64,000 bases of DNA from Streptomyces roseus (GTDB taxonomy: Bacteria; Actinomycetota; Actinomycetes; Streptomycetales; Streptomycetaceae): assembly GCF_001044425.1 (NCBI RefSeq), contig NZ_LFML01000012.1:1-64000 (forward strand), given 5' to 3'. The number at the start of each line of letters is the position of its first letter. Position 1 is the stretch's first letter. The position numbers were made by a program, and so were the translations under genes. Under the pieces are notes generated by a model. That model saw only the letters and a program-made list of their open reading frames with translations. It was not told where the DNA came from and made no database searches. Below are positions 26,546-33,484 of this stretch, in pieces.

Positions 26546-27451
26546 GTGAGCGAGCAGGACACCCTGGCCCGGCGTTTCGAGGAGCACCGCCCCCACCTGC
26601 GGGCCGTGTCCTACCGGATGCTGGGCTCCCTCAGCGAGGCCGAGGACGCCGTACAGGAGGCCTGGCTGAGGCTGAGCCGCTCGGACGTCTCCGCCGTGGC
26701 GAACCTGGGCGGCTGGCTGACCACCGTCGTCGGCCGGGTGTGCCTGGACATGCTGCGCTCGCGCACCGCACGGCGCGAGGACCCGCTGTACGACCAGGAC
26801 GGCTCCTTCCGCCTGCCCGATCCGGTCGTCACGGGTCTCGCCGGCATCGACCCCGAGAGCGAGGTGCTCGTCGCCGACTCGGTGGGCATCGCCCTGCTGG
26901 TCGTCCTGGAGACGCTTTCCCCCGCCGAGCGGCTGGCCTTCGTCCTGCACGACCTCTTCGCCGTCCCCTTCGACGAGATCGCCCCGGTGCTCGGCCGGAC
27001 CGCCGCCTCCACGCGACAGCTCGCCAGCCGCGCGCGCCGCCGGGTCGAGGGCGCCGCCCCCGCCCCCGACCCCGACCTGGCCCGCACCCGCGAGGTCGTG
27101 GACGCCTTCCTCACCGCCGCCCGCGGCGGGGACCTCGACGCCCTCGTCGACCTCCTCGACCCCGATGTCGTGGCCCGCTCCGACGGCGGGGCGCTGCGCC
27201 CCAGTTCGATCCGGCGCGGGGCGACCGACGTCGCCTCGAACGCGATCATCTTCGCCCGCTTCGCCGCGGCCGCCGTCCCGGTCCTCGTCAACGGCGTCCC
27301 CGGCGCACTCGCGCTGGCCGAGGGCAAGCCCGTGTCGCTCATGGCCTTCACGGTCCGCGGCGGCAGGATCGTCGCCCTGGACATCCTCGCGGACCCCCAA
27401 CGCCTCGCCATGCTCGATCTGGGCCCCGCTCTGGACGCTGACCTGGGGTGA
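26546..27451 (+). CDS. ECF41-family RNA polymerase sigma factor (SigJ-like)
   Basis: 301 aa from a GTG with GCGAGGACG upstream. Sigma-2 region: FEEHRPHLRAVSYRMLGSLSEAEDAVQEAWLRL (about 10-45). Sigma-4: LSPAERLAFVLHDLFAVPFDEIAPVLGRTAASTRQLASRARRR (about 125-167). The C-terminal ~120 residues are the SnoaL-like extension diagnostic of ECF41, with the NGVPG loop and the terminal DILADPQRLA motif. In this family the extension replaces an anti-sigma factor and tunes core binding. ECF41 genes usually have a carboxymuconolactone decarboxylase- or oxidoreductase-type neighbour as target; none is adjacent. Confidence 0.93.
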   Translation: MSEQDTLARRFEEHRPHLRAVSYRMLGSLSEAEDAVQEAWLRLSRSDVSAVANLGGWLTTVVGRVCLDMLRSRTARREDPLYDQDGSFRLPDPVVTGLAGIDPESEVLVADSVGIALLVVLETLSPAERLAFVLHDLFAVPFDEIAPVLGRTAASTRQLASRARRRVEGAAPAPDPDLARTREVVDAFLTAARGGDLDALVDLLDPDVVARSDGGALRPSSIRRGATDVASNAIIFARFAAAAVPVLVNGVPGALALAEGKPVSLMAFTVRGGRIVALDILADPQRLAMLDLGPALDADLG

Positions 27452-27744
27452 CCCGACCGCGCAGCAGCCCGCTGAACCGGTTGGCGCGGCCGCAAACTGC
27501 CGCCGGGCCACCTATGCGGTGCCGCCGTGCGTCGCACCAGGCACCCGCACTGAGCCGCACTGAGCCGCCGGCGGACTTGGTGTGCGGGGCCGACGGGAGC
27601 GGGTAACGTCGTTGTCATGTTCTTCTAGACGCCGATTCGCGAGTGCGCGCGTGATGGGCCCCCGCTGACGTCCCCCGACGTCGCCGCGCCCGTCCCCCAC
27701 CGAGGAATCCCTAGATCACTTCACTTCACCACCCGGGAGAACCC
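27452..27744. other. Intergenic region, no gene
   Basis: 293 bp between the ECF41 and DUF6243 genes. I see no gene and no strong terminator. The only notable item is a minimal reading frame ATG-TTC-TTC-TAG at 27617-27628 within the likely DUF6243 leader. Confidence 0.4.
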
Positions 27745-27972
27745 ATGACCGACAGCAAGAACATCAACAACCCCGTGGGCCAAGGCGGCGGCCACCGCAA
27801 GAAGCTGTCCCGCGCCGAACGGCAGAACAACGGTCCGCACCGCAACCTCGACCGCCGGGGCGCCGCCGACCGAAAGGCGGAGCTGGTCCGCAAGATGCGC
27901 GAGAAGGCGGAGGCGGCCGATGCGGCGAAGGCCGCCGCCGAACAGCCGGCCACCGAAACCGACCACAGCTGA
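27745..27972 (+). CDS. DUF6243 family protein
   Basis: 75 aa. MTDSKNINNPVGQGGGHRKKLSRAERQNNGPHRN followed by LDRRGAADRKAELVRKMREK is the whole DUF6243 signature; the tail is Ala/Glu-rich. Strongly basic, with no Cys and no TM. Function unknown. GGGAG lies ~8 nt upstream of the ATG. Its ~290-bp upstream space is long for such a small gene. Confidence 0.9.
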   Translation: MTDSKNINNPVGQGGGHRKKLSRAERQNNGPHRNLDRRGAADRKAELVRKMREKAEAADAAKAAAEQPATETDHS

Positions 27973-28029
27973 CGCGAAGAGGACACATCCGGGTCGAATC
28001 GGGGGGCACGACCCGCTCGGCTTGATTGA

Positions 28030-28519
28030 TCAGCTGGCGTGTCGGGTCGAAAGTGCGTTGAGCAGTGCGGCGCCGCGTTCGGCGTCATCGACGCTCACGG
28101 CAAACTCCGTGCCTGTGGTCGGCTGGATGACCAGGCACTTGCCGGGCCCTGAGCATCACCGTGGTACCCAGGCCGCTGAGCCGATAGCCCCACCCGCCAA
28201 CCTGCGCCGCGGTCCGCACCTCCGGACGTGCCGAAACGATGTTCCGGGTCGGCCAGCGGCGCACCGGCCGGCCGAGCGGACCGAAGGCCACCTCCAGCCC
28301 GGACTCGGACACCCGAGCCTGCACCGATGCGCAGAACAGTACGCGCACCGAAGCGATCGCGAACGGGGCGATGAGCGCCCACTGCAGACCAATCAGACCG
28401 CCAGCGGCCGCGACTACGGCGGCTGCCGCCAGGAGGCCCATGAGGACGGCGGTCAGGTGGAGCCAGGGGTTCGTGGTTCGGGAGAGCCAGACGCGGCGCT
28501 CGCCCTCGGGGATCTCCAT
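28030..28519 (-). pseudogene. PH-like domain membrane protein, frameshifted near its end
   Basis: Starts at the ATG at 28519 (GCGAGG upstream); MEIPEGERRVWLSRTTNPWLH, two TM helices (LTAVLMGLLAAAAVVAAAGGLIG; ALIAPFAIASVRVLF), then a PH-like domain (ARVSESGLEVAFGPLGRPVRRWP...GWGYRLSGLGTTVMLRA). The frame then goes off into RQVPGHPADHRH. One base fewer in the GGGCCC run at 28144-28149 restores GKCLVIQPTTGTEFAVSVDD and then AERGAALLNALSTRHAS to a TGA at 28030-28032, the expected domain end. So there is a single-base insertion: a sequencing error or a real C-terminal lesion. Third gene of the GntR-DUF1648 operon. Confidence 0.75.
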
Positions 28520-28546
28520 GACCTCGCCGCTCCCGTCCACCTGGGC

Positions 28547-29005
28547 TTAAACCGGGCGCTCCACGCGCCGGCCGGCGAACCACCCGAGCACGCCGGCCAC
28601 GACCGCGACCGCCGCCGTGATGGCCATCCCCACGCCGACTGAACCGGCGTCCCGCCACTCGGCCCGGTCCAGATTGGCGCGGACGATCGAGGCTTGGGCG
28701 CCGGCCAGGAACACACCGCCTGACAGCAGGGACACTCCGATCCACGCTCGTGCAGGCGCGCCTGCGCGCCGGCCGGCTATGGCGATGGAAAGCACCAGAA
28801 CGGCCCAGACCAGCGCAGGAAACACGGCCGCGACCCACAAGGGCATCGATCCGTCAGGAGCCCCCTCGCCCCAATGCGTGGCAAGGCGCTCCGGCAGTCG
28901 GCTGCTCGCGGCCGGGGGAAGTCCCGCCAGCACAGCCAGCACGCCCACCGCCCAGGCCGCCGCTCCCCACAGCGTGCCGCTCGTCCGCTTCGTACGGTCA
29001 GTCAC
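28547..29005 (-). CDS. DUF1648 domain membrane protein
   Basis: 152 aa from GTG 29005, whose GTGA overlaps the stop of the GntR gene (translational coupling) and has AGGGGG upstream. Four TM helices: AAAWAVGVLAVLAGLPPAA; LWVAAVFPALVWAVLVLSIAIAG; WIGVSLLSGGVFLAGAQASI; VGMAITAAVAVVAGVLGWFAG. Between TM1 and TM2 lies the DUF1648 motif LPERLATHWGEGAPDG. Operons of a YtrA-type GntR regulator with DUF1648 proteins are widespread in Gram-positives and are thought to respond to envelope stress; the exact role is unknown. The PH-like gene follows after ~27 bp. Confidence 0.88.
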   Translation of the reverse strand: MTDRTKRTSGTLWGAAAWAVGVLAVLAGLPPAASSRLPERLATHWGEGAPDGSMPLWVAAVFPALVWAVLVLSIAIAGRRAGAPARAWIGVSLLSGGVFLAGAQASIVRANLDRAEWRDAGSVGVGMAITAAVAVVAGVLGWFAGRRVERPV

Positions 29006-29346
29006 GAGAGCCCCCTGATCATTTCGATGAGATCGTTCCTGCTGTATCCGAGGTGCGCGGCATCGGCCATCAACTGCCGCATCATGCTGGGCAGTTCGGA
29101 TCGCTGATCCGCGCCTTCGGCGACGGTGACCCCGCGACCCCGCCGGAACTCCAGCATCCCCTCGTCGCGCAAAGCGCGGAGCCCGCGCAGGACCGTGTTG
29201 GCGGTCACCCCGAGCGCCTGGGAAAGATCCCGGGCCGGACGCAGTCGATCCCCCGGCGCGCACTCACCCTCGGCGATGGCGCGCCGGATCGCTCCCGCCA
29301 CCTGTTCGTGGAGAGGACGACTGTCCGTGGTGTCCAGTCTCAGCAA
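29002..29346 (-). CDS. GntR-family transcriptional regulator, YtrA-like
   Basis: 114 aa. N-terminal GntR winged helix: MLRLDTTDSRPLHEQVAGAIRRAIAEGECAPGDRLRPARDLSQALGVTANTVLRGLRALRDEGMLEFRRGRGVTV. The C-terminal ~35 residues (QRSELPSMMRQLMADAAHLGYSRNDLIEMIRGL) are the short two-helix dimerisation arm of the YtrA subgroup, too small for a ligand domain. First gene of a three-gene minus-strand operon and probably its autorepressor. Confidence 0.92.
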   Translation of the reverse strand: MLRLDTTDSRPLHEQVAGAIRRAIAEGECAPGDRLRPARDLSQALGVTANTVLRGLRALRDEGMLEFRRGRGVTVAEGADQRSELPSMMRQLMADAAHLGYSRNDLIEMIRGLS

Positions 29347-29760
29347 CGTGATGCTGGTGAAGGAAGCACTATTGGCGCCATGCTGGCCGAGGTGCGATGA
29401 GCACAGGCAGGTTTCCTCAGGATCAACGTCTTGGACTTCGACCCACCCGGGATTTACGGGTCAGGGTCGGACGAGGGTCCCGGCTTCGGGCGATGTGCCA
29501 ACGGAACGCGTTGTCTGAGACGACCAAGCGGATCGAGCCGCCGTGGAGCAGGCCTCCGGGGTCGCCGGAGCCGTCGGGATCCGCTGACGGTTGACGATCC
29601 CGCCGGGCGCCTCCGCACGGCCGGAAGACCCCCGAGTCCCGAGCGCGGAATTCCTGCGCTCGTTCCCCCGCCTGCCGCGCCGGCGTCAGGAGGCCTGGCG
29701 TCCGGGTGAGGTGATCCCCACAGAAGTCGACGGTAACCTGACGCCCCGTCGCGGGAGTTG

Positions 29761-29778
29761 TGGCACGCGAATGGCACG
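29761..29778. repeat. TGGCACG tandem pair, putative integrase arm site (left)
   Basis: TGGCACGCGAATGGCACG: two TGGCACG copies 11 bp apart, ~65 bp left of the att-like repeat. Confidence 0.45.
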
Positions 29779-29841
29779 CAGGCAGAAACAGACGTGGACA
29801 ACAAACAAGCCCCAGGTCGCTGACCTCGGGCTTTGTCGTGA

Positions 29842-29882
29842 AGCGGATGACCGGAATCGAACCCGCGCTATTAGCTTGGGAA
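29842..29882 (-). other. att-like partial copy of tRNA-Gly(CCC) 3' half
   Basis: 41 bp matching 31765-31805 at 39 positions. On the minus strand it runs from the anticodon loop (TTCCCAA) through the T arm to the acceptor 3' end. The similarity extends left into a degraded copy of the tRNA terminator. The 5' half of the tRNA is absent, so it is not a functional gene. It reads as the far attachment site of an integrated element occupying about 29883-31764. Confidence 0.8.
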
Positions 29883-29993
29883 TCACCCGGCACGGGGCTA
29901 CGTATGCGCAGCCTGACCTGCGGGAATGTCTCGCATTCGCGCGGTGTCCGCCGTCCCTGGTGCCCCATGTTGACCGCTGCTCACCGCCTCTAC

Positions 29994-30010
29994 TGGCACG
30001 TTATGGCACG
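29994..30010. repeat. TGGCACG tandem pair, putative integrase arm site (right)
   Basis: TGGCACGTTATGGCACG: the same heptamer twice, 10 bp apart, on the other side of the att-like core. Confidence 0.45.
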
Positions 30011-30064
30011 GTCTCCGGTAGCACCCGCGAGGGATTGTCACACCTGTCGGCCACACTTCAGCCC

Positions 30065-30520
30065 ATGGGTGTCAGATCAGACTTCTCGCTGGACCTGCAG
30101 CTTGAGTACGTTCACGAGCAGGCGGTGGTCGACGAGGTGAAGCGAGCGATCACCTCAGCGCTCCAGCACATGAGAACTGGACGAGGTGGCCACCGCAGAG
30201 GTGGGAAGGCGCTTGTGCAACTCTTGGAAGAGACGCGCGGGCACGCGGCATCGATTGGTGAGTGGAAGGTCGTGCGGCTGCTGCAGGACTCTCTCGACTA
30301 CGCCGAGGAACGGATCCTGCAGCCGGATTTCGACGAGAGATATCGTCTCTTTCAAGATGGTATTCGCAACCAGCGACTGCGACGGTTTGTGGCGGGCACG
30401 CTTGAGATCAACTTCAAGTACGTGGCCGAGGTGGGGCGCGAGTTCATGGAGCAGGTGCAGGTGTGGGTGATCTGCTGGCCCATATCGACTCACTCAGCCA
30501 TGACGCGCGGTACCTCGTAG
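30065..30520 (+). CDS. N-terminal part of a Shedu/SduA-like protein (ends at a frameshift)
   Basis: 151 aa as read, from ATG 30065 (weak RBS). Mostly helical: MGVRSDFSLDLQLEYVHEQA, ALVQLLEETRGHAASIGEWKVV, DSLDYAEERILQPDFDERYRLFQDGI, LEINFKYVAEVGREFMEQVQV; then the frame leaves into WVICWPISTHSAMTRGTS and stops. Without the two extra bases in CAGGTGTGGGTG (30458-30469) it would run straight into GDLLAHIDSL of the next frame, giving a ~400-aa protein, a usual SduA size. GC content and codon choice are visibly lower than in neighbouring genes. Probably an inactivated or slippage-controlled defence gene. Confidence 0.65.
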   Translation: MGVRSDFSLDLQLEYVHEQAVVDEVKRAITSALQHMRTGRGGHRRGGKALVQLLEETRGHAASIGEWKVVRLLQDSLDYAEERILQPDFDERYRLFQDGIRNQRLRRFVAGTLEINFKYVAEVGREFMEQVQVWVICWPISTHSAMTRGTS

Positions 30521-31269
30521 CGCCGGAAGGCCGACCAGGGCGCTATTCGATTCTGCGCGGCCGGGCGGAGAAAATGGTGTGGCTGGAACGCGTGCTTCAG
30601 GAACGGGTCGATATCGAAGATCCGGGGGAAGCCGCACAACGGGTTGCCGCGTCGCCAGAGGCATGGGCTCTCCTAGCTGCTGACCCAGATGGCCAGACGA
30701 TCCTCCGAGCGACCCAGCTGCAGCAGCGCGCGGCCCGGCTGGCAGGCCTGCGCAAAGTGACGGAGGACAGAACAGCCACCGAGTTGGACCTACAACGAGC
30801 ATTGGAAGGGCAGTACTGGATCTTCGGTGGGCGATTCGTCGGGGAAGCTGCCCAGCGCAGGTTGGTGTCCGGCGACGAGGTTGACATTCCTCTTATTCGC
30901 GGTGATGGAAGCCTTCACATCGTCGAGTTGAAGCGGGCCATGAGCATGCAGGGTCCTCTCGTGAAGCGACATCGCGGAGCCTGGGTGCCCACGGCCGAGG
31001 TGCACGATGCCGTCGGGCAAGCGGTCAACTACCTCGTCGGGTTGGATGAGAACCGCCAGCAGATCTTCGAAGAATTCGGCATCGAGGCACGCCGAGCAAG
31101 CGCCATCGTCCTGATCGGCCATCCAGCCGTTCAGCCGAGCGTGCCCGAGCGGGAGATCAACGAAACGCTTCGGACGTTCAACACGCACGTGAACCGTGTT
31201 GAGGTCATCACGTACAAGGAACTCATCGACAATGCCGGACGCTCCCTCGGGGAGCCCTCCGGGACATAG
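30463..31269 (+). CDS. sduA: Shedu (SduA) anti-phage nuclease domain protein, C-terminal part
   Basis: 268 aa from the first in-frame GTG (30463), which overlaps the upstream fragment by 58 bp. Residues about 100-255 match the SduA/DUF4263 PD-(D/E)xK nuclease: ELDLQRALEGQYWIFGGRFVGE, D141 in GDEVDIPLIRGDG, E155 and K157 in LHIVELKRA, then AVHDAVGQAVNYLVGLDENRQQI-type helix and ASAIVLIGHPAV strand, ending with FNTHVNRVEVITYKELIDNAGRSLG. All catalytic residues are present. Shedu is a single-gene phage-defence system. Whether this part is made alone by re-initiation, or only after frameshift correction, is open. Located inside the tRNA-Gly-associated remnant. Confidence 0.75.
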   Translation: MGDLLAHIDSLSHDARYLVAPEGRPGRYSILRGRAEKMVWLERVLQERVDIEDPGEAAQRVAASPEAWALLAADPDGQTILRATQLQQRAARLAGLRKVTEDRTATELDLQRALEGQYWIFGGRFVGEAAQRRLVSGDEVDIPLIRGDGSLHIVELKRAMSMQGPLVKRHRGAWVPTAEVHDAVGQAVNYLVGLDENRQQIFEEFGIEARRASAIVLIGHPAVQPSVPEREINETLRTFNTHVNRVEVITYKELIDNAGRSLGEPSGT

Positions 31270-31435
31270 GGGCTGTCCGGAGCAGATGGTGGAGGACAGA
31301 GGGCCCCGACTGCTCGGCGTTCGACGGGCCCGCCCCGATACGTGGTCGGCCCAGCCGCCCCTCGGCTTGCCCGAAAGGCCGTTGGGGTCGGGCGACGATG
31401 CCGAGGACGGGCGATTCCCGACGAGCGGCCAGTCG

Positions 31436-31657
31436 TCGGCGTCGACCAGGTCGTCGCGGCTCGCCTCGGCCATAGGTATCCGCTGGCGACTGATGATGTT
31501 GCTGGGCGCCTACGTCTTCATGAGACCCGAGGGGTTGGCCGAGCTGCGTCGCGCTGACATCGTCCTCGACACCGGATCCGTCCGTGTCCGACGGGTGGCT
31601 CCCCAATTGAGCACCGGCAGCCGCGTGATCGGCGACCCCAAATCCCCGGACGGGTAA
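31436..31657 (+). pseudogene. Tyrosine-recombinase (integrase) remnant
   Basis: The translated fragment IRWRLMMLLGAYVFMRPEGL, AELRRADIVLDTGSVRVRRV and APQLSTGSRVIGDPKSPDG corresponds to the first part of the catalytic domain of actinophage/ICE integrases (GLRxxELxxLRxxDID...VxVxR...PKS; here the catalytic Arg is in FMRPEG). The residues before it (VDQVVAARL) are in another frame, implying a frameshift near 31455. The sequence stops right after PKSPDG, so the HxxR and Tyr part is deleted. It points toward the tRNA-Gly att end, the usual place for int. Confidence 0.7.
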
Positions 31658-31678
31658 AGGGGTGATCATGCTGGAGTC

Positions 31679-31700
31679 AAGTGGTGCGCAAGTGGTGCGG
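31679..31700. repeat. 11-bp tandem repeat, putative integrase arm site next to tRNA-Gly
   Basis: AAGTGGTGCGC followed by AAGTGGTGCGG, 30 bp from the tRNA terminator; same 11-bp periodicity as the TGGCACG pairs at the other end. Confidence 0.45.
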
Positions 31701-31729
31701 GACTCCTGAAGGGGGTCTAGGCAACAACG

Positions 31730-31756
31730 AAGGCCCAGGTCGCTGACCTGGGCCTT
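31730..31756 (-). terminator. tRNA-Gly terminator hairpin
   Basis: Perfect 12-bp arms AAGGCCCAGGTC (31730-31741) and GACCTGGGCCTT (31745-31756), loop GCT, 8 bp downstream of the tRNA 3' end. Confidence 0.85.
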
Positions 31757-31764
31757 CGCATCTG

Positions 31765-31835
31765 AGCGGATGACGGGAATCGAACCCGCGCTATAAGCTT
31801 GGGAAGCTCATGTTCTACCATTAAACTACATCCGC
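31765..31835 (-). tRNA. tRNA-Gly (anticodon CCC)
   Basis: 71 nt without CCA. Acceptor GCGGATG pairs with CATCCGC; D arm GTTTAATGGTAGAAC; anticodon arm TGAGC-TTCCCAA-GCTTA gives anticodon CCC, which reads GGG; T arm GCGGG-TTCGATT-CCCGT. Discriminator base T. The 3' half is duplicated at 29842-29882, marking this gene as the integration site of the adjacent element. Confidence 0.95.
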
Positions 31836-32081
31836 ATAACGTTCCAGTTGCCTGGAGCGGTATCTTTGGACACTCTACCCCATGATCGACCCCCGGTGAA
31901 TCGGCCGCGGGGTCGTCGTCGTGTGTGGGGTGCACCGACAGTCGTGGGAGCGGGAGTTGGGGCGTAACGTACCCGTGCGTCGCGGTGCGCGGGCCGTCCT
32001 GGAGTGGCGGCTGGAGCGGGTCGCGATCATCCCCTAATGTGGCGATTCGTCGCAGTACGGCAGGGTGGGGAAAGGGACTCG

Positions 32082-32252
32082 ATGGAGAACACCGTCGTCC
32101 GTTGTGCCGAAGGGCACGTTTTCAGTACCGCTTCGTTTCCGCTGCAGCACCTCGGTGCCGGCCGGATCGGGCCCGGGCGGCTGCTGCGGTGCCCGCGGTG
32201 TGCGCGGCTGAGGCACGCCGTGCCCGTCGGAGCGTCGGCCGTCAAGCGATAG
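32082..32252 (+). CDS. Small zinc-ribbon-like protein (56 aa)
   Basis: ATG at 32082 with AAAGGGA upstream. [20 protein letters not shown] and [16 protein letters not shown] contain C-x3-H ... C-x2-C, a minimal zinc ribbon, between basic residues. No family name known to me. It lies 69 bp upstream of dcd on the same strand and may be cotranscribed. Confidence 0.7.
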   Translation: MENTVVRCAEGHVFSTASFPLQHLGAGRIGPGRLLRCPRCARLRHAVPVGASAVKR

Positions 32253-32320
32253 CGGTCCGCGGGGCGCGCGGCGCCGCTCTCGATTGGGGGCGGCCCGTGC
32301 GCACTGCGTATCCTCGGGAC

Positions 32321-32908
32321 GTGCTTCTCTCAGACAAAGACATCCGGGCCGAGATCGACAGCGGACGGGTTCGCATCGACCCGTTCGAGGAATCGATGGT
32401 GCAGCCCTCCAGCATCGATGTACGTCTCGACCGCTTCTTCCGGGTGTTCGAGAACCACCGCTACGCCCACATCGACCCCGCCGTCGAGCAGCCCGATCTG
32501 ACCCGCATGGTCGAGCCGGAGGGTGACGAGGCCTTCATCCTCCACCCCGGTGAGTTCGTGCTCGCCTCGACCTACGAGGTCGTCTCGCTGCCCGACGACA
32601 TCGCCTCCAGACTGGAGGGGAAGTCCAGCCTGGGCCGCCTGGGGCTGGTGACGCATTCGACCGCCGGCTTCATCGACCCCGGTTTCTCGGGACACGTGAC
32701 GCTCGAACTGTCGAACCTCGCCACCCTCCCCATCAAGCTGTGGCCCGGGATGAAGATCGGGCAGCTGTGCATGTTCCGGCTCAGCTCGCCCGCCGAGTTC
32801 CCGTACGGGAGCGAGCGGTACGGATCGCGGTACCAGGGCCAGCGCGGCCCCACGGCCTCGCGCTCCTTCCAGAACTTCCACCGCACCCAGGTGAGGCACG
32901 AGGCATGA
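32321..32908 (+). CDS. dcd: dCTP deaminase
   Basis: 195 aa from GTG 32321. Full family signature: [95 protein letters not shown] (catalytic Glu in LEL) and [12 protein letters not shown], ending [24 protein letters not shown]. It deaminates dCTP to dUTP for thymidylate supply; some actinobacterial members are bifunctional and yield dUMP. The stop overlaps the next start (ATGA), so it is coupled to the phosphoribosyltransferase. Confidence 0.97.
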   Translation: MLLSDKDIRAEIDSGRVRIDPFEESMVQPSSIDVRLDRFFRVFENHRYAHIDPAVEQPDLTRMVEPEGDEAFILHPGEFVLASTYEVVSLPDDIASRLEGKSSLGRLGLVTHSTAGFIDPGFSGHVTLELSNLATLPIKLWPGMKIGQLCMFRLSSPAEFPYGSERYGSRYQGQRGPTASRSFQNFHRTQVRHEA

Positions 32909-33405
32909 GCGACGCGGTACGAGAGAACCTGAACTACGAGGGATTCGGGCGGGCGGTGCGCGAGCTCGCGCAGACCATCGCCGACGACGGCTACGAGCCC
33001 GACATCATCCTCAGCATCGCCCGGGGCGGCGTCTTCGTCGCCGGCGGTCTGGCGTACGCGCTCGACTGCAAGAACATCCACCTGGTGAACGTCGAGTTCT
33101 ATACGGGCGTCGGCACCACGCTGGAAATGCCGGTCATGCTGGCCCCCGTGCCCGAGGCGATCGACTTCACCGACAAGAAGGTCCTCATCGCCGATGACGT
33201 GGCCGACACCGGCAAGACGCTGAAGCTCGTCCACGACTTCTGCCTGGGCCACGTCGCCGAGGTTCGGTCCGCCGTGATCTACGAGAAGTCGCACTCGCTC
33301 GTGAAGTGCGAGTACGTGTGGAAGAAGACCGACGAGTGGATCAACTTCCCCTGGTCGGTCGAGCCGCCCGTCGTGAAGCGCGAGGGCCAGGTCCTCGACG
33401 CCTGA
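32905..33405 (+). CDS. Purine-type phosphoribosyltransferase
   Basis: 166 aa, starting inside the dcd stop (ATGA). The PRPP loop is [17 protein letters not shown], the pyrophosphate loop [19 protein letters not shown], and a hood segment follows with [14 protein letters not shown]. Matches the short (hypo)xanthine/guanine salvage-type enzymes found next to dcd in Streptomyces; exact base preference is not deducible. Operonic coupling with dcd suggests a shared nucleotide-pool role. Confidence 0.88.
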   Translation: MSDAVRENLNYEGFGRAVRELAQTIADDGYEPDIILSIARGGVFVAGGLAYALDCKNIHLVNVEFYTGVGTTLEMPVMLAPVPEAIDFTDKKVLIADDVADTGKTLKLVHDFCLGHVAEVRSAVIYEKSHSLVKCEYVWKKTDEWINFPWSVEPPVVKREGQVLDA

Positions 33406-33429
33406 CCGGGCGGAGGCACCCGACGAGTG

Positions 33430-33459
33430 AGGGCCCCGGCGCTGGTGCGCCGGGGCCCT
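33430..33459. terminator. Bidirectional hairpin terminator
   Basis: Perfect 13-bp arms 33430-33442 and 33447-33459, loop TGGT, between the convergent phosphoribosyltransferase and Yip1 genes. Confidence 0.85.
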
Positions 33460-33484
33460 CTACGTCCGTCGTGGGCGGCGAGCC

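Larger units (their letters stand above)
29347..30064. other. 718-bp region holding the downstream att end of a decayed element
   Basis: No convincing gene. Contents: ~410 bp of unremarkable DNA; a TGGCACG tandem pair at 29761-29778; an imperfect copy of the tRNA-Gly terminator stem (about 29808-29834); the 41-bp tRNA 3'-half copy at 29842-29882; a second TGGCACG pair at 29994-30010. The layout suggests an attachment core with flanking arm sites. Confidence 0.55.
31270..31764. other. Region between Shedu gene and tRNA-Gly, element remnants
   Basis: The first ~165 bp show nothing I recognise. The rest holds the integrase fragment (31436-31657), the 11-bp tandem repeat (31679-31700) and the tRNA terminator (31730-31756). 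Confidence 0.5.

Noticed and set aside
29431..29804. Open frames on both strands between the GntR gene and the att-like repeat
   Set aside because: Arg/Pro/Gly-rich random translations without RBS or recognisable domain.
29842..29882. A second functional tRNA gene
   Set aside because: Only the anticodon-loop-to-3'-end part is present; D arm and 5' acceptor strand are missing.
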